NCBI GenBank assembly: GCA_938036435.1
Contig: CALHPU010000118.1
Coordinates: 1 to 64,000 of the forward strand
Length of the DNA: 64,000 nucleotides
Direction: 5' to 3'
Source: an uncultured Pirellulaceae bacterium
GTDB lineage: Bacteria > Planctomycetota > Planctomycetia > Pirellulales > Pirellulaceae
Shown: one piece after another, positions 1-9,249 of the stretch
How the letters are laid out: each line of letters opens with the position of its first letter
Numbering within the stretch: position 1 is the stretch's first letter
Notes under the pieces: generated by a model
What the model was told of the DNA's origin: nothing
What the model saw: the letters and a program-made list of their open reading frames with translations, nothing else
Databases searched by the model: none
Program-made: the position numbers and the translations under genes

Positions 1-2753
1 AAAAGCGCATTGGCCAAACCAAGATTAGCCGCAACATCATTGGGCAAGCACTGTACTGCAGCAGAATATACTCCTATCGAATCTTCGAATCGTAACAACG
101 CATCCAAACGTTTCGCGACACGCATTTGAGTATCGAAATCATCGCTGGTGATCGACGCTCCTTGCATTAGCAATTCGGCCTCTCGATCAGGTTGCTTTGC
201 TTCGGCAGCCTGCACCGCAGCGGCAAACGAGATCTTCGCCAAGTACTGACCTCGACTTAGATCTGGCAAAGTCTCCGAAGCTTTCCGGTAGTGACCGATT
301 GCCTTGTTCGCCCAGCCTTGGTCTTGCAGAACTTCGTGGTGAGCCATCAAAAGCAACTCGGCAATCGCCTTCTTCAAATCTCCTTGTCGACGGGCCGACG
401 CATCAAAGAGACCGATGCTATCGGCTTGCTCTAGCAACACGCCAAGCATCTCTAGATTTTCAACTCGATTGGATTTCAATTTTTCGATGCGCGTATCAAA
501 CGAAACGCGCTCAAGCAACGGACGGTTCAACGTATTTGCTTCGACCTGTTCCAACGCTTCGGTCGAACGATCACTACCGGTGAATGATGGCATTTTCATC
601 CAGCCCATCGCTCGAATATCATCGGCGTTTCGCCAAAAGTAACCGTTGAGAGATTCTGCATCTGCCGAAACAAGATACTGATCAATCATTTTTGGATCGC
701 ACTTCACGGGTCGATTGCTACCGACCAGATATAACGAATTGGGTGTCGCAATCGCGACGTAAGCGTAAGGGAACGACTGGGCAAACGTTCTGATGACAAT
801 CTGAGTTTCACGCACATCGGCGTCCAATGAGACCCACTGGACAAACAAACCTTGCTCGGCCAATCTCTCAGCGGCGCTAGAATAGTAGTCCAGAGAAAAG
901 AAAGCAGAGTTACCGACATGCCCGGGGCGTGACTTACCATCGCTGATAATGGCGTCGAATTTCCGAGCCTGTTTTTTCAGCCACCAAACACCATCAGCTT
1001 GAACGGTGAGGGACTGTGCGACCGCCGGTCTACTCAAATCGGCAAACTGTTCCGCTGCCTCGATCACTGATGGCGAAAGTTCGACGCTGGTGACCGAAGC
1101 GACGCCGTCAACGGCCGCCAGTTCACGAGATAGAATTCCAGACCCCAAACCAATCACTACCGTATCTTTCGCTGGATTTCCGCCAGCGCTTAGCATCGGA
1201 GCCAAATGAGCCAGCAGAAGCTGTTTCTCTTCGATGTTGTCTCCACTTTGCCCGACCACGATTCCGTCAACGCTTAACCGCCGATGCGTCGGTCGATCGG
1301 ACTCGGCCAAAACGGCAACCGTGTGGGCCGGCCCCTCACGATAGTACAACAATGTGTCTTCTAAAGTCGTCACAATACCGATTGGTTGCAGCCAAAACCA
1401 TTTCGCAATCCCGACAAAACCTAAAGCAATTGTCAGAACAACCGCCGTCTGACTAAAATTGGCTCCAACGATCATCCAAACCGCGACTGCCGTTATCGCA
1501 ACCAGCACCAACAAAGAAACTTGCAGGCCAAACGCTGGTACCAAATAGAATCCTGTCAGGATGACTCCGGCAACATTTCCCAACGCGACCAAAGAATAGA
1601 CCTTGGCCGCCAAAGTCGCCAATTCGGTTCTCCCTAAACTTTCATTGTCCCGCCCGCCAGTGAGCGCTCGCAATAGCAGCGGCCACGATGCTCCGTAGAC
1701 GGCCGCCGGAAACAGAAGCAAACCGCAGCACAAGGCAAAACGCTTCAGTAGAGGTGATTCCATGATGTCGAGCGAATCGTTCAACCACGCTTGGCCCGGC
1801 CCGGAGGCCAAATACACTAGCGCTGACAGAACAAGCACCGACACCAACGCACCCGCCAATTGCAGCACGGCCACGCGCGAGGCCCATGTTTCCCAAGAGT
1901 TTTCGATCGATCTCGTATCAACCTTCAGCCAGAGCGCTGCCAAAGCGGCCCCGAGGGCGATACCGATCAGATAGGCCACCACGACGATCGTCAGGCTGTA
2001 CGCGTCAGTCCCCACCAGCAAAATCAGCACGCGCTGCCAAATGACTTCCAGCCCCAACGACGCAATTCCAGCCAAGAAAATCGCCAAACCAATCAGCGGG
2101 CTGAACTTGAACAGGGCAGCGTTCTTGTTTTCGGACAAGTGAGAATCTCCGTCAACGACAGAATCTTGGCTCACCCGCCAGACACCTCCTCCCACTATCA
2201 TCGCAGCAGCACCGCAAACCAGCAGCGTCAGCTGCATCCCCCAAAGTTCTATCAACAGGCAACCAGCCAGAGTTGCTCCAATGCATCCTCCAACCGTTTC
2301 GGCGGCGGCAATGCTGCCGGCGGTCGATGCTGTCGAATCTTCTCTATGAAGCAACGCCGGAAACACTGCACCCGCAAAAAAGTGCACAAGCAGTACTGGA
2401 GAAGCCACCGCCAAAACCCACAAACTGCCAACGTTACTTCCACCGGTAATTGGCGAGTCAAAAAATGTCGCATCGATCGCCGAGACCAACGCAAACATCG
2501 CTGGCAACAGCAGGACAGCCAGACCGGTTCCGCACAGCAGAACGCCGGCGAACTTCGATGGCGAACCCAAACGAAGCTTCTGCCCGCCCCAAAGATTACC
2601 CAACGCCAGCCCCAACAGCGACATTCCGATCACCGAAGCGATCGTCAGCGATGACACGCCTAGCAATTGGGTGACGTAGCGCACCCAAACCAGTTGAGCG
2701 ATGATCGCCGCCATCCCTGCCATCAAGGCCGTTGAGTTTTGTGTCAGACGCAT
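1..2753 (-). CDS. Membrane-fused spermidine-synthase-like protein with C-terminal TPR-like region (partial, 3' end outside window)
   Basis: Reading leftwards from the ATG at 2753 the frame stays open to the window edge, about 917 codons, so the C-terminus is missing. The first ~480 residues form many hydrophobic helices (start MRLTQNSTALMAGMAAIIAQ), resembling the MFS-like membrane half of fused spermidine synthases. A class-I methyltransferase-like Rossmann fold follows, with VVIGLGSGILSRELA, then VTSVELSPSVIEAA and DAIISDGKSRPG. These match the nucleotide-binding and acidic motifs of spermine/spermidine synthases. The last visible residues (AQAAEAK...PNDVAANLGLANAL) look like TPR helices. 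Members of this fused family are common in planctomycetes and their substrate is usually unknown, so polyamine synthesis should not be assumed. It is transcribed away from the 2.8 kb repeat and has no close partner gene. Confidence 0.8.
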   Translation of the reverse strand, partial: MRLTQNSTALMAGMAAIIAQLVWVRYVTQLLGVSSLTIASVIGMSLLGLALGNLWGGQKLRLGSPSKFAGVLLCGTGLAVLLLPAMFALVSAIDATFFDSPITGGSNVGSLWVLAVASPVLLVHFFAGAVFPALLHREDSTASTAGSIAAAETVGGCIGATLAGCLLIELWGMQLTLLVCGAAAMIVGGGVWRVSQDSVVDGDSHLSENKNAALFKFSPLIGLAIFLAGIASLGLEVIWQRVLILLVGTDAYSLTIVVVAYLIGIALGAALAALWLKVDTRSIENSWETWASRVAVLQLAGALVSVLVLSALVYLASGPGQAWLNDSLDIMESPLLKRFALCCGLLLFPAAVYGASWPLLLRALTGGRDNESLGRTELATLAAKVYSLVALGNVAGVILTGFYLVPAFGLQVSLLVLVAITAVAVWMIVGANFSQTAVVLTIALGFVGIAKWFWLQPIGIVTTLEDTLLYYREGPAHTVAVLAESDRPTHRRLSVDGIVVGQSGDNIEEKQLLLAHLAPMLSAGGNPAKDTVVIGLGSGILSRELAAVDGVASVTSVELSPSVIEAAEQFADLSRPAVAQSLTVQADGVWWLKKQARKFDAIISDGKSRPGHVGNSAFFSLDYYSSAAERLAEQGLFVQWVSLDADVRETQIVIRTFAQSFPYAYVAIATPNSLYLVGSNRPVKCDPKMIDQYLVSADAESLNGYFWRNADDIRAMGWMKMPSFTGSDRSTEALEQVEANTLNRPLLERVSFDTRIEKLKSNRVENLEMLGVLLEQADSIGLFDASARRQGDLKKAIAELLLMAHHEVLQDQGWANKAIGHYRKASETLPDLSRGQYLAKISFAAAVQAAEAKQPDREAELLMQGASITSDDFDTQMRVAKRLDALLRFEDSIGVYSAAVQCLPNDVAANLGLANAL

Positions 2754-2760
2754 AGGGGAT

Positions 2761-2876
2761 TGTTGGTTTAATAAATGAATTGAGATTAACGACGTAGCAA
2801 TGGGCACTCCTGCCCGTTCAAGGCTATCGATCTCGGCCAATCGTGGCCAAGCTACGACTAAATCAACAAGCTCATA
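2761..2876. repeat. Intergenic repeat with two inverted GTAG hairpins (copy 1)
   Basis: Contains GTAG at 2794-2797 followed by an 8-bp stem (AATGGGCA / TGCCCGTT, loop CTCC). On the other strand GTAG (2852-2855) is followed by a second stem (CTTGGCCA / TGGCCGAG). An inverted, diverged copy lies at 18015-18126, and the similarity extends through the flanks, for example AATGAATTGAGATTAACGAC. The arrangement is that of a bacterial interspersed mosaic element made from REP units. Confidence 0.75.
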
Positions 2877-2902
2877 AAGTTCGGTGTCTCAGATGTGGTC
2901 CG

Positions 2903-4201
2903 TCAAGAAGATTCGGAACGGTTGATGTCCAGCACTTCAATTCGGACCCTCCGAATCTCGCGACGATTTACTTCCTTGACCTCAAATCGCACGTTTCCAA
3001 CAACCAACTGCTGGCCCGGACGAGGCAGTTGCTTCAGTTCCCACATTAACAGCCCCGCCACGGTTGTAAAATCATCGACCTCTGGAAGCTGAGTCGCCAG
3101 TTCTTCATTGATCATATCGATTGGTGCTCGACCGACCACCTCGATCGCCTGTTTCCCGCACCTACGAATAAGCACCTCCTCTTCGGCGTCAGTTTCGTCA
3201 ACGATCTCGCCAACGATTTCCTCTAACACATCTTCAATGGTCACCACGCCCGCCAGACCTCCGTACTCATCCCGCACAATCGCCATGTGCATGCGTCCGT
3301 CAAGAAACTTTCGCAGCATCGTGTCCAACTGGGTGGTGGCCAACACCGTCATCGGCGGACGTATCAATTTCTCAAGCGATTTGCGTTTGTTCATCTTCTT
3401 GAGTGATTCGCGCAAGAGATCTTTTGCGAACAGGATGCCGACGATATTGTCGATATTGCCATCAAAGATTGGGATGCGCGTCCGGCCAGATTTAACAACG
3501 AACGTCAGCATTTCCTCCCAGTCAGTACTCACGTCCATGGCATCGACACCCGACCGTGGTTTCATAACCTTGACCACCGTAAAATCGTCGAGGTCCATAA
3601 TCCCTTCGATCATATCGACCGTCTGGGATTCCAGCAGTCCATCGTGCTGGGCTTCGGAAGCCAAAGAAAGGATTTCGTCCTCGACAGCTTCCTCTTCGGC
3701 GTCTTGATCCTCCTCTTGTCCGGAAGCCCGCGCGAACATCTGGGAGACGAACCGCTCGCCCACCAAGAAAGGAAAACTTACAACGGACACCATCCTCCAC
3801 CAACGCCACGTCCGATAAAGAAACGCTGGCGCCGCGATCTTGGCTACCGCGCGTGGAATCCAGACCTGCGTTACTACCATCGCAAAGGCGATCAAACCAG
3901 CAATCGTCACCAGTCGGCCGAAGGGCAACTGGGATACACCAGTTGGGCTCGAAACCCAAGCAACAGTCGACAAAAGGGCGATCGCTAGAGCTACCATCTG
4001 AAGGACGCCTGCTCCCAGTTCCATTTCCTCGCGCAGGTCAAAAATAATGCCGAAGAGATCGGATTTATCTTTCTGGTTTCTTAATTTGCAATAGTCCTCC
4101 ATCTCATGCCAAGGCATTTCTTTGATCACATGGAACGCAATCACTGAAAATGTCGCGATGGCAAACCCGATCAGCATCATCCACAAAAATGGCTCGATCA
4201 T
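2903..4201 (-). CDS. CorC/HlyC-type CBS-domain membrane protein
   Basis: A 432-residue protein of the CNNM/CorC (hemolysin C-like) family. The N-terminus has three to four hydrophobic helices (from MIEPFLWMMLIGFAIATF), a DUF21-like membrane part. The middle carries a CBS-domain pair (VMKPRSGVDAMDVSTDWEEM ... GRTRIPIFDGNIDNIVGILF ... IVRDEYGGLAGVVTIEDVLE). The end is a CorC/HlyC transporter-associated domain (GRAPIDMINEEL...VAGLLMWEL). Family members are linked to Mg2+/Co2+ export or membrane protection; the substrate here is not shown. The ATG at 4201 overlaps the ybeY TGA by four bases, implying translational coupling; an in-frame ATG five codons upstream (4216) is possible. It sits last in the phoH-pgpH-ybeY-corC run, matching the common ybeY-corC neighbourhood. 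Confidence 0.88.
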   Translation of the reverse strand: MIEPFLWMMLIGFAIATFSVIAFHVIKEMPWHEMEDYCKLRNQKDKSDLFGIIFDLREEMELGAGVLQMVALAIALLSTVAWVSSPTGVSQLPFGRLVTIAGLIAFAMVVTQVWIPRAVAKIAAPAFLYRTWRWWRMVSVVSFPFLVGERFVSQMFARASGQEEDQDAEEEAVEDEILSLASEAQHDGLLESQTVDMIEGIMDLDDFTVVKVMKPRSGVDAMDVSTDWEEMLTFVVKSGRTRIPIFDGNIDNIVGILFAKDLLRESLKKMNKRKSLEKLIRPPMTVLATTQLDTMLRKFLDGRMHMAIVRDEYGGLAGVVTIEDVLEEIVGEIVDETDAEEEVLIRRCGKQAIEVVGRAPIDMINEELATQLPEVDDFTTVAGLLMWELKQLPRPGQQLVVGNVRFEVKEVNRREIRRVRIEVLDINRSESS

Positions 4202-4656
4202 TGGCAGCGTTCCCAATGGTGCTCAATCCCAAATCGGCCCAAATAGTCTGCTTCTGCCGCACGCATCTTTTCGGCCGACTCTGGATCGGTATCGTCAAAA
4301 CCAACCAAGTGCAGCATTCCATGAATGACATACAGCAACACCTCGTGCTCCATGGGGACGCCAATCTGCTGGCCCATTTTGTCGGCCGTGTCGGTGCTGA
4401 CTAGTAACTGACCCGTCAGCGCTGTTTCGGATTCCTCTAACACAAAACTGATCACGTCCGTCTCGTAGTCGTGATTTAGGTACTGTTTATTCAGATCTCG
4501 AATGGTGGGATCATCGACAAAAGCGATGCTGATCTCGGATTGGTCATAACCAAAATCGTCCACGATCATGCGGGCGACTTCCGTGCAATCAGAAAAATTT
4601 AGAGAGCGCTGTTGTTGGTCAGAGATCTCGATACGGTGCGAATTTTCGCTGGCCAT
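4198..4656 (-). CDS. ybeY: Endoribonuclease YbeY (rRNA maturation factor)
   Basis: 152 residues, the usual length. YbeY is a zinc-dependent single-strand RNase that takes part in 16S rRNA 3' maturation and ribosome quality control. The signature helix is present as HGMLHLVGFDDTD at residues 112-124. The first two metal-ligand histidines (H112, H116) are intact, but the third position of the canonical HGxLHLxGYDH motif is Asp (D122). Whether Asp binds the metal, or the nearby D124 or H residues compensate, is unknown. The upstream acidic stretch SIAFVDDPTIRDLNKQYL and DVISF match the family. It overlaps the corC start by 4 bp and lies 212 bp downstream of the pgpH stop, in a gene order seen across many bacteria. 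Confidence 0.93.
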   Translation of the reverse strand: MASENSHRIEISDQQQRSLNFSDCTEVARMIVDDFGYDQSEISIAFVDDPTIRDLNKQYLNHDYETDVISFVLEESETALTGQLLVSTDTADKMGQQIGVPMEHEVLLYVIHGMLHLVGFDDTDPESAEKMRAAEADYLGRFGIEHHWERCQ

Positions 4657-4696
4657 TTGTGCTTCTATCGATGAGATGGATTTCCGAAACTTCTAT

Positions 4697-4726
4697 TTAA
4701 AGCGTTTGGGCGCGAGCCCTCCGGTT
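4697..4726. repeat. Short hairpin repeat, sibling of 50583-50611
   Basis: TTAAAGCG followed by the stem-loop GGGC-GCGA-GCCC and then CCGGT. A second occurrence at 50583-50611 has TTAAAGCG, the stem CGGC-GCAA-GCCG and AGGT. The outer pair changes from G-C to C-G in both arms, so the stem is conserved by compensation although the sequence differs. Confidence 0.5.
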
Positions 4727-4868
4727 TCACAAAGTTTCACTCTAATAAAACCGAGCAGCTTGCGCTGCACCGCCACAAAGTAAGTGCGATTGGACTAACT
4801 GCCAAATGGCCAAGGGTGCAAAAGCAATTTCCAATAACACCACAGCCTGAGAGCCAAACGCGACGTTC

Positions 4869-7178
4869 TTAAACCGGCTGGGTTTCTGGATACTTTACGC
4901 GTGCATGATACACGGCGTTGAGCGATTTTATCAGACTCGACTGGATCGTGTGAAGCTGTTCAACGGTAATCGGGCATTCATCGAACTGCCCATCATCGAA
5001 TTTCTTTTTGGAAATCTCTTTGACAAGGCTCTCCAACCGAGCCGGCGTCGGTTCGCGCAATGCTCGACTGGCGCTTTCCACCGTATCGGCCAGCATCATC
5101 ACCGCCGCTTCAGCAGTTTGAGGTTTGGGGCCCGGATAGCGATAGTCGGCTTGATCGACCGGCGCTCCGTCCTGCTCCTCTTCGCTAATTTTGGTCGCGC
5201 GGCGATAGAAGTACTCCACCAGCGTCGTGCCGTGATGTTGTTCCACCAGATCGATGATCCGCCGCGGCAACCGATGTTTTTTGGCAATTTCGACGCCGTC
5301 TTTGACATGAGCAATAATCACCAGCGTACTCATCGTAGGTACAAGATCATCGTGTTTGTTTGCGCCGCCGGCTTGGTTCTCAATAAAGTAATCCGGCTTT
5401 CTCAATTTGCCCACATCATGAAAGTATGCTCCGACGCGGCACAACAGCCCGTTGGCGCCGATCGCTTCGGCGGCCGCTTCGCTGATGGAGGCGACATTGA
5501 TGCTGTGGTTATAGGTACCGGGCGCGCGTTGAACCAACTCCTTCAACAGCGGATGGTTCGCATCGCTGAACTCCAGCAGGTTGATATCCGTTTGAATGTC
5601 AAACCATTGTTCTAGGTAGGGAAGCAAGCTGTTCATCAACAGTCCTGCCAAAAACGTTCCACCGGCAAACCAAGCGGCGTCCAGCAACAGCGGAAAACCA
5701 AGTGGTTGGCCCAGCATATACAGAACGCCAAGCGCTGTTGGAAACACGATGGACGCTGCAATGAGGCCAACGTTGACTAATTTTGTGCGGCTACGAATTT
5801 GGCGGCACATAATGGCCGATGTTGTCGCGGCGGTCGTCAGAATGACAAACTCACCCAAACCAAAACCGTGAGCCACTGTGAACGCCAACGCAACGAGCGT
5901 CGAGATCATCATCGCCAATTCAATATGGTAGGCGATAGCGATCGTGAGAGCAAAAATTACAATCGGCAACACCTCAGCGCGAAAATCGACTGCTTTGGCC
6001 GCGATCCAAGCGGTCACCAACGTGATCAACATCAGCCCCAGCAAAAGTGCGAAGTGGCGAATATCCGTCAACAGATGCCGGTCCCGGTAATACAAATACT
6101 GGCACAGCATTGCGAACATTGCCGCAAAAAGTCCGAAGAAGAACAGGCTTCGCATGGTGCGTTGCAGCCAGTTCTCAGAGGCGACCAATGCTTCGTGTTC
6201 GGCGCGAAGAAGTTTAATATCGTCATCGCTCAGCGGGCGGTTGGCGCGAATGCCCTGACGATCGTAGTCGCCGCCACTAAATTGCTCCAACAAATCGCCA
6301 ACCTCGTAAGTCCGTTTGGCAATTTCAACATCACGCGCCGCTTGATTGGCTGCTTTCTTTGAAGCCGCCTCATCCCAAGTGAGTGTCGACTTGAGCTGAG
6401 GAGTCAGCCAATCAAACATGCGCTCAGCAACAACGCTGCCGTTGTCGATCACATCGGAAGCCTTTAGGATTTCAGCAATTAGTTTTCGATAAAGATCTTC
6501 GCCTGCCTCGCCAAGTCGCACGTCAGAAACCGAAACCCGCCTTGCGGCTTGGATGTTTCCTGTCGGGTAGACCTGAATCTCGGTCATGCTGCCTTGACCA
6601 ATCTCATGGGTCAGGTCTTCCAGCAGACCATTCTTTTCGAAGTCCAAAAATGCCGCCGAAAGAGCAGCCTGAAGTGCTTTGAGTTTTTCATCCTTGCTGA
6701 TCGAATTCTTGAAGTTCTCAAATTCAGCCGCGCGGACATCTTCGTCAATGGCTTCTTCGCTGGGCTTGAAAAATTTATCCCAGACCTGTGACTCACGCAC
6801 TTCTAGATAGGTCTTTTGTTTGACCTCAAAAATATCGTCGATCAACGCCTGCTTCAGTTGCTCTAGCGGCAGCGGATCATTGGTGTAAAAGCAAAGCGTG
6901 TTCTGGCGTGCGCGGCGACGGTTGGCGTCGGTGGCTTCGAAGTCGTCAAAATCAAATTTGACCCGTGCGTTTAAGTCACGTTGCGGAGCCTCCCGCAACC
7001 GATAGGAAAACGGCGGTGCCCAGCCAAACATCACCACCCACAAGATCACCGTGATCAGCGCGCAAAGTCCAATTCGGTTCCAGACGTCCGGGTTGGAAAG
7101 GAAGTCTTTGACCTTGGCAAAAGGCTTTTTACGCGCTGGCAGCATCCAGCGATTGCGATTATTGGCGGCGTTGGACAT
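4869..7178 (-). CDS. pgpH: PgpH-like 7TM-HD phosphohydrolase (probable cyclic-dinucleotide phosphodiesterase)
   Basis: 769 residues. After a cytoplasmic N-terminus and one TM (GLCALITVILWVVMFGWAPP) comes a ~250-residue extracellular region of 7TMR-HDED type. Seven membrane helices follow (about residues 340-535), then a cytoplasmic HD domain. HD-domain residues visible are NHSINVASISEAAAEAIGAN, the HD pair in YFHDVGKLRKPDYF, and later HHGTTLVEYFY. In PgpH-type proteins the HD domain hydrolyses c-di-AMP; whether this organism makes c-di-AMP cannot be judged here. Only 6 bp separate its start from the phoH stop, so the two are co-transcribed. The phoH-pgpH-ybeY order is widely conserved, which supports the assignment. 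Confidence 0.88.
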   Translation of the reverse strand: MSNAANNRNRWMLPARKKPFAKVKDFLSNPDVWNRIGLCALITVILWVVMFGWAPPFSYRLREAPQRDLNARVKFDFDDFEATDANRRRARQNTLCFYTNDPLPLEQLKQALIDDIFEVKQKTYLEVRESQVWDKFFKPSEEAIDEDVRAAEFENFKNSISKDEKLKALQAALSAAFLDFEKNGLLEDLTHEIGQGSMTEIQVYPTGNIQAARRVSVSDVRLGEAGEDLYRKLIAEILKASDVIDNGSVVAERMFDWLTPQLKSTLTWDEAASKKAANQAARDVEIAKRTYEVGDLLEQFSGGDYDRQGIRANRPLSDDDIKLLRAEHEALVASENWLQRTMRSLFFFGLFAAMFAMLCQYLYYRDRHLLTDIRHFALLLGLMLITLVTAWIAAKAVDFRAEVLPIVIFALTIAIAYHIELAMMISTLVALAFTVAHGFGLGEFVILTTAATTSAIMCRQIRSRTKLVNVGLIAASIVFPTALGVLYMLGQPLGFPLLLDAAWFAGGTFLAGLLMNSLLPYLEQWFDIQTDINLLEFSDANHPLLKELVQRAPGTYNHSINVASISEAAAEAIGANGLLCRVGAYFHDVGKLRKPDYFIENQAGGANKHDDLVPTMSTLVIIAHVKDGVEIAKKHRLPRRIIDLVEQHHGTTLVEYFYRRATKISEEEQDGAPVDQADYRYPGPKPQTAEAAVMMLADTVESASRALREPTPARLESLVKEISKKKFDDGQFDECPITVEQLHTIQSSLIKSLNAVYHARVKYPETQPV

Positions 7179-7184
7179 GGTTGT

Positions 7185-8192
7185 TTAGTGGGATGCACCA
7201 TTTGAACCGGAGGATTCCCGCTGGCCGCTGTGATGCCCGTTGCGACCTTGACTAACGGGTTCGTCGTAGGCTTTAACGATATTGGTGACCAAGCGGTGCC
7301 GGACAATGTCTTCGGCAGTTAATTTGGCAATGGCAACACCGTCGATGCGACCGAGCCGCTGAAGTGCATCGACTAATCCGCTTTTGGTGTGCTTGGGCAG
7401 ATCGACCTGAGTTGCGTCGCCCGAGACAACGATTTTGGAATGATGCCCCATGCGTGTGAGGAACATTTTCATCTGTGACGTGGTCGTGTTCTGAGCCTCG
7501 TCCAAAATAATAAACGCGTTGTTGAGCGTCCGGCCTCGCATGTAGGCCAGCGGACAGACCTCTATCACGCCGCGCTCGATTAGATTCCGCGCCTGTTCGT
7601 AACCAATCATCTCGTGGATCGCGTCAAGCAGTGGTCGCAAATAGGGATTGATTTTGGCTTGCATATCACCCGGCAAAAAGCCAAGACTCTCACCGGCCTC
7701 AACGGCTGGGCGGACCAGCACGATGCGCTGAACCATTTGGTTCTTTAGCGCTTCGACGGCCATGGCGACAGCCAGATAAGTCTTTCCCGATCCAGCCGGC
7801 CCGACGGCAAAAACTAGATCTTTGTTTCGGATCGCATCCACGTAGCGGCCTTGGCCTGCAGTGCGCGGACGAATTTCTTTTCCGGTCTGCAGAGTTTCGA
7901 TGGAGGCGTGCTTCTTCGCAGGAGCGGACTTACCGCTGGCTCGTGCAACGGTCTCGTTGAAAAGGTCGGGCGTCAGATTACCTCGGCGACGAACGATCTC
8001 TGTTAGCTGTTCGAGAACATCAATGGCTTGAGATACGGCTTTATCATCGTCGCCGGTGACTGTAATTTTCCCGTTGCGATGGATGATGTTGACGTCGAAT
8101 TCTTGGCGAAGTCGACGAAGGTGCTGATCCTTGGCACCGAAAAGCGGCAAAACGATTTGCTGCTCGATAGGAGAGATTGTGGCTTCAGTCAT
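7185..8192 (-). CDS. PhoH-family ATPase (PhoL type)
   Basis: 335 residues. The N-terminal ~90 residues form a small KH-like domain (LPLFGAKDQHLRRLRQEF ... GKITVTGDDDKAVSQAIDVL). The PhoH ATPase core follows, with Walker A GPAGSGKT at 131-138, Walker B-like AFIILDEAQN and the sensor motif VVSGDATQVDLP. PhoH/PhoL proteins are cytoplasmic ATPases, often next to ybeY, linked to RNA metabolism and ribosome processing. It is the first gene of the minus-strand cluster continuing into pgpH 6 bp away. The C-terminal tail is short, polar and Ser/Gly/His-rich. The ATG at 8192 gives the standard family N-terminus. Confidence 0.92.
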   Translation of the reverse strand: MTEATISPIEQQIVLPLFGAKDQHLRRLRQEFDVNIIHRNGKITVTGDDDKAVSQAIDVLEQLTEIVRRRGNLTPDLFNETVARASGKSAPAKKHASIETLQTGKEIRPRTAGQGRYVDAIRNKDLVFAVGPAGSGKTYLAVAMAVEALKNQMVQRIVLVRPAVEAGESLGFLPGDMQAKINPYLRPLLDAIHEMIGYEQARNLIERGVIEVCPLAYMRGRTLNNAFIILDEAQNTTTSQMKMFLTRMGHHSKIVVSGDATQVDLPKHTKSGLVDALQRLGRIDGVAIAKLTAEDIVRHRLVTNIVKAYDEPVSQGRNGHHSGQRESSGSNGASH

Positions 8193-8560
8193 TAAATGCC
8201 GCGATGATTTTTACACCGCTTCCTGATGCTCGAATAGTAATGTGTTATCAATTATAGCCAATGGTTAAGTGAGTGCGGGCCGCCTGTTAGGTTCGGGCGG
8301 GTTACGCGATTTTTACTCGTTCAACCCTACCGGTGTTAAGGATTCTGCTCCTGTGCGTAATGGTTGTAGCGAAAAATGGGCCTCTTGTAGAGGCGAATAA
8401 GGACAGGATTAAGCCTAGACCTGCTGTTGACAACTTTTCCACCACGATGACGGTTTGCGGTCGATTCCCTATTATAGATGGGGCGCTGAGTTTACTGTTG
8501 TTAGTTAGACGACAGCAAATCGCTTGGATTCCCGAAAAATGGACTTAACATCGCAGAATC
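8193..8560. other. Divergent intergenic region
   Basis: This spacer between phoH (minus) and the B3/B4 gene (plus) should hold both promoters. Small hairpins are visible, for instance GCCTC-TTGTA-GAGGC near 8380-8396. I see no convincing promoter pair or coding sequence; the 71-codon frame inside has no domain or codon support. Confidence 0.5.
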
Positions 8561-9211
8561 ATGGAAATTCATCAGGAAACATATCCCGGTTTGATGGTTG
8601 TCGCAGTCACGGCGGTCTTCGATTCGCCGTTGGGAAATCTTGAAACTCCAGCCGAGATTTTTGAGATGCTGGACACTCAATTCGCGTCACCGATAAGCAA
8701 AGACGAAAACACCAAGACACTTGTGCGAGACGTCCTGCGTCAAACGGGTTACAAACCCACGGGGCGCGGTAAGCCTGCGTCGGAGTACTTGATCAAAGCC
8801 GTTTCTGAAAATCGTTTGAGCACGATCAATCCGTGCGTCGATGTTTTGAACATTGTTTCTCTGCACTGCGGTTTTCCAATTAGCGTCGTCGATCTGGATT
8901 TGGTCAACGATCCACTGACCATAAAGCCGACGCCGCCTGAGACCAGCTACGTCTTCAACGCCAGCGGTCAGGAGATAAAACTGGACGGACTGGTTTGTCT
9001 TTACGATGATCTCGGGCCATGTGCCAACGGAGTCAAGGACTCCCAACGCACCAAGACCAATGCAACCACGACTAAAACACTGTCTGTGTTCTGGGGAGTG
9101 CAATCACTTGAGTACCAAGTCAACGCGGGCGTTGCTTGGTATGCGGAGTTACTGAGAAAGGTCGGTGCTGTGGTGGAGCCGGTGCCAATTTCTCTCACGG
9201 ACACAGTTTAA
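8561..9211 (+). CDS. B3/B4 tRNA-binding-domain protein
   Basis: 216 residues, beginning MEIHQETYPGLMVVAVTA. The central part (GKPASEYLIKAVSENRLSTI, then INPCVDVLNIVSLHCGFPIS, then VCLYDD) matches the B3/B4 domain of the phenylalanyl-tRNA synthetase beta chain, which also exists as a stand-alone protein. In the synthetase this domain has editing activity against misacylated tRNA. Free-standing versions may edit or bind tRNA, but no function is firmly established. The end resembles the usual close of the family (SLEYQVNAGVAWYAELLRK). It is monocistronic and converges on the gene at 9250. Start chosen at the only sensible ATG; no strong Shine-Dalgarno is seen. Confidence 0.75.
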   Translation: MEIHQETYPGLMVVAVTAVFDSPLGNLETPAEIFEMLDTQFASPISKDENTKTLVRDVLRQTGYKPTGRGKPASEYLIKAVSENRLSTINPCVDVLNIVSLHCGFPISVVDLDLVNDPLTIKPTPPETSYVFNASGQEIKLDGLVCLYDDLGPCANGVKDSQRTKTNATTTKTLSVFWGVQSLEYQVNAGVAWYAELLRKVGAVVEPVPISLTDTV

Positions 9212-9249
9212 GAGGCAACTTTTTTTCATCTGCAATTGTTACCTAACCG

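Noticed and set aside
1860-2654. 264-codon plus-strand frame inside the membrane-synthase gene
   Set aside because: It is antisense to a continuous minus-strand protein with clear methyltransferase motifs, and its own translation is Gln/Arg/His-rich without domains.
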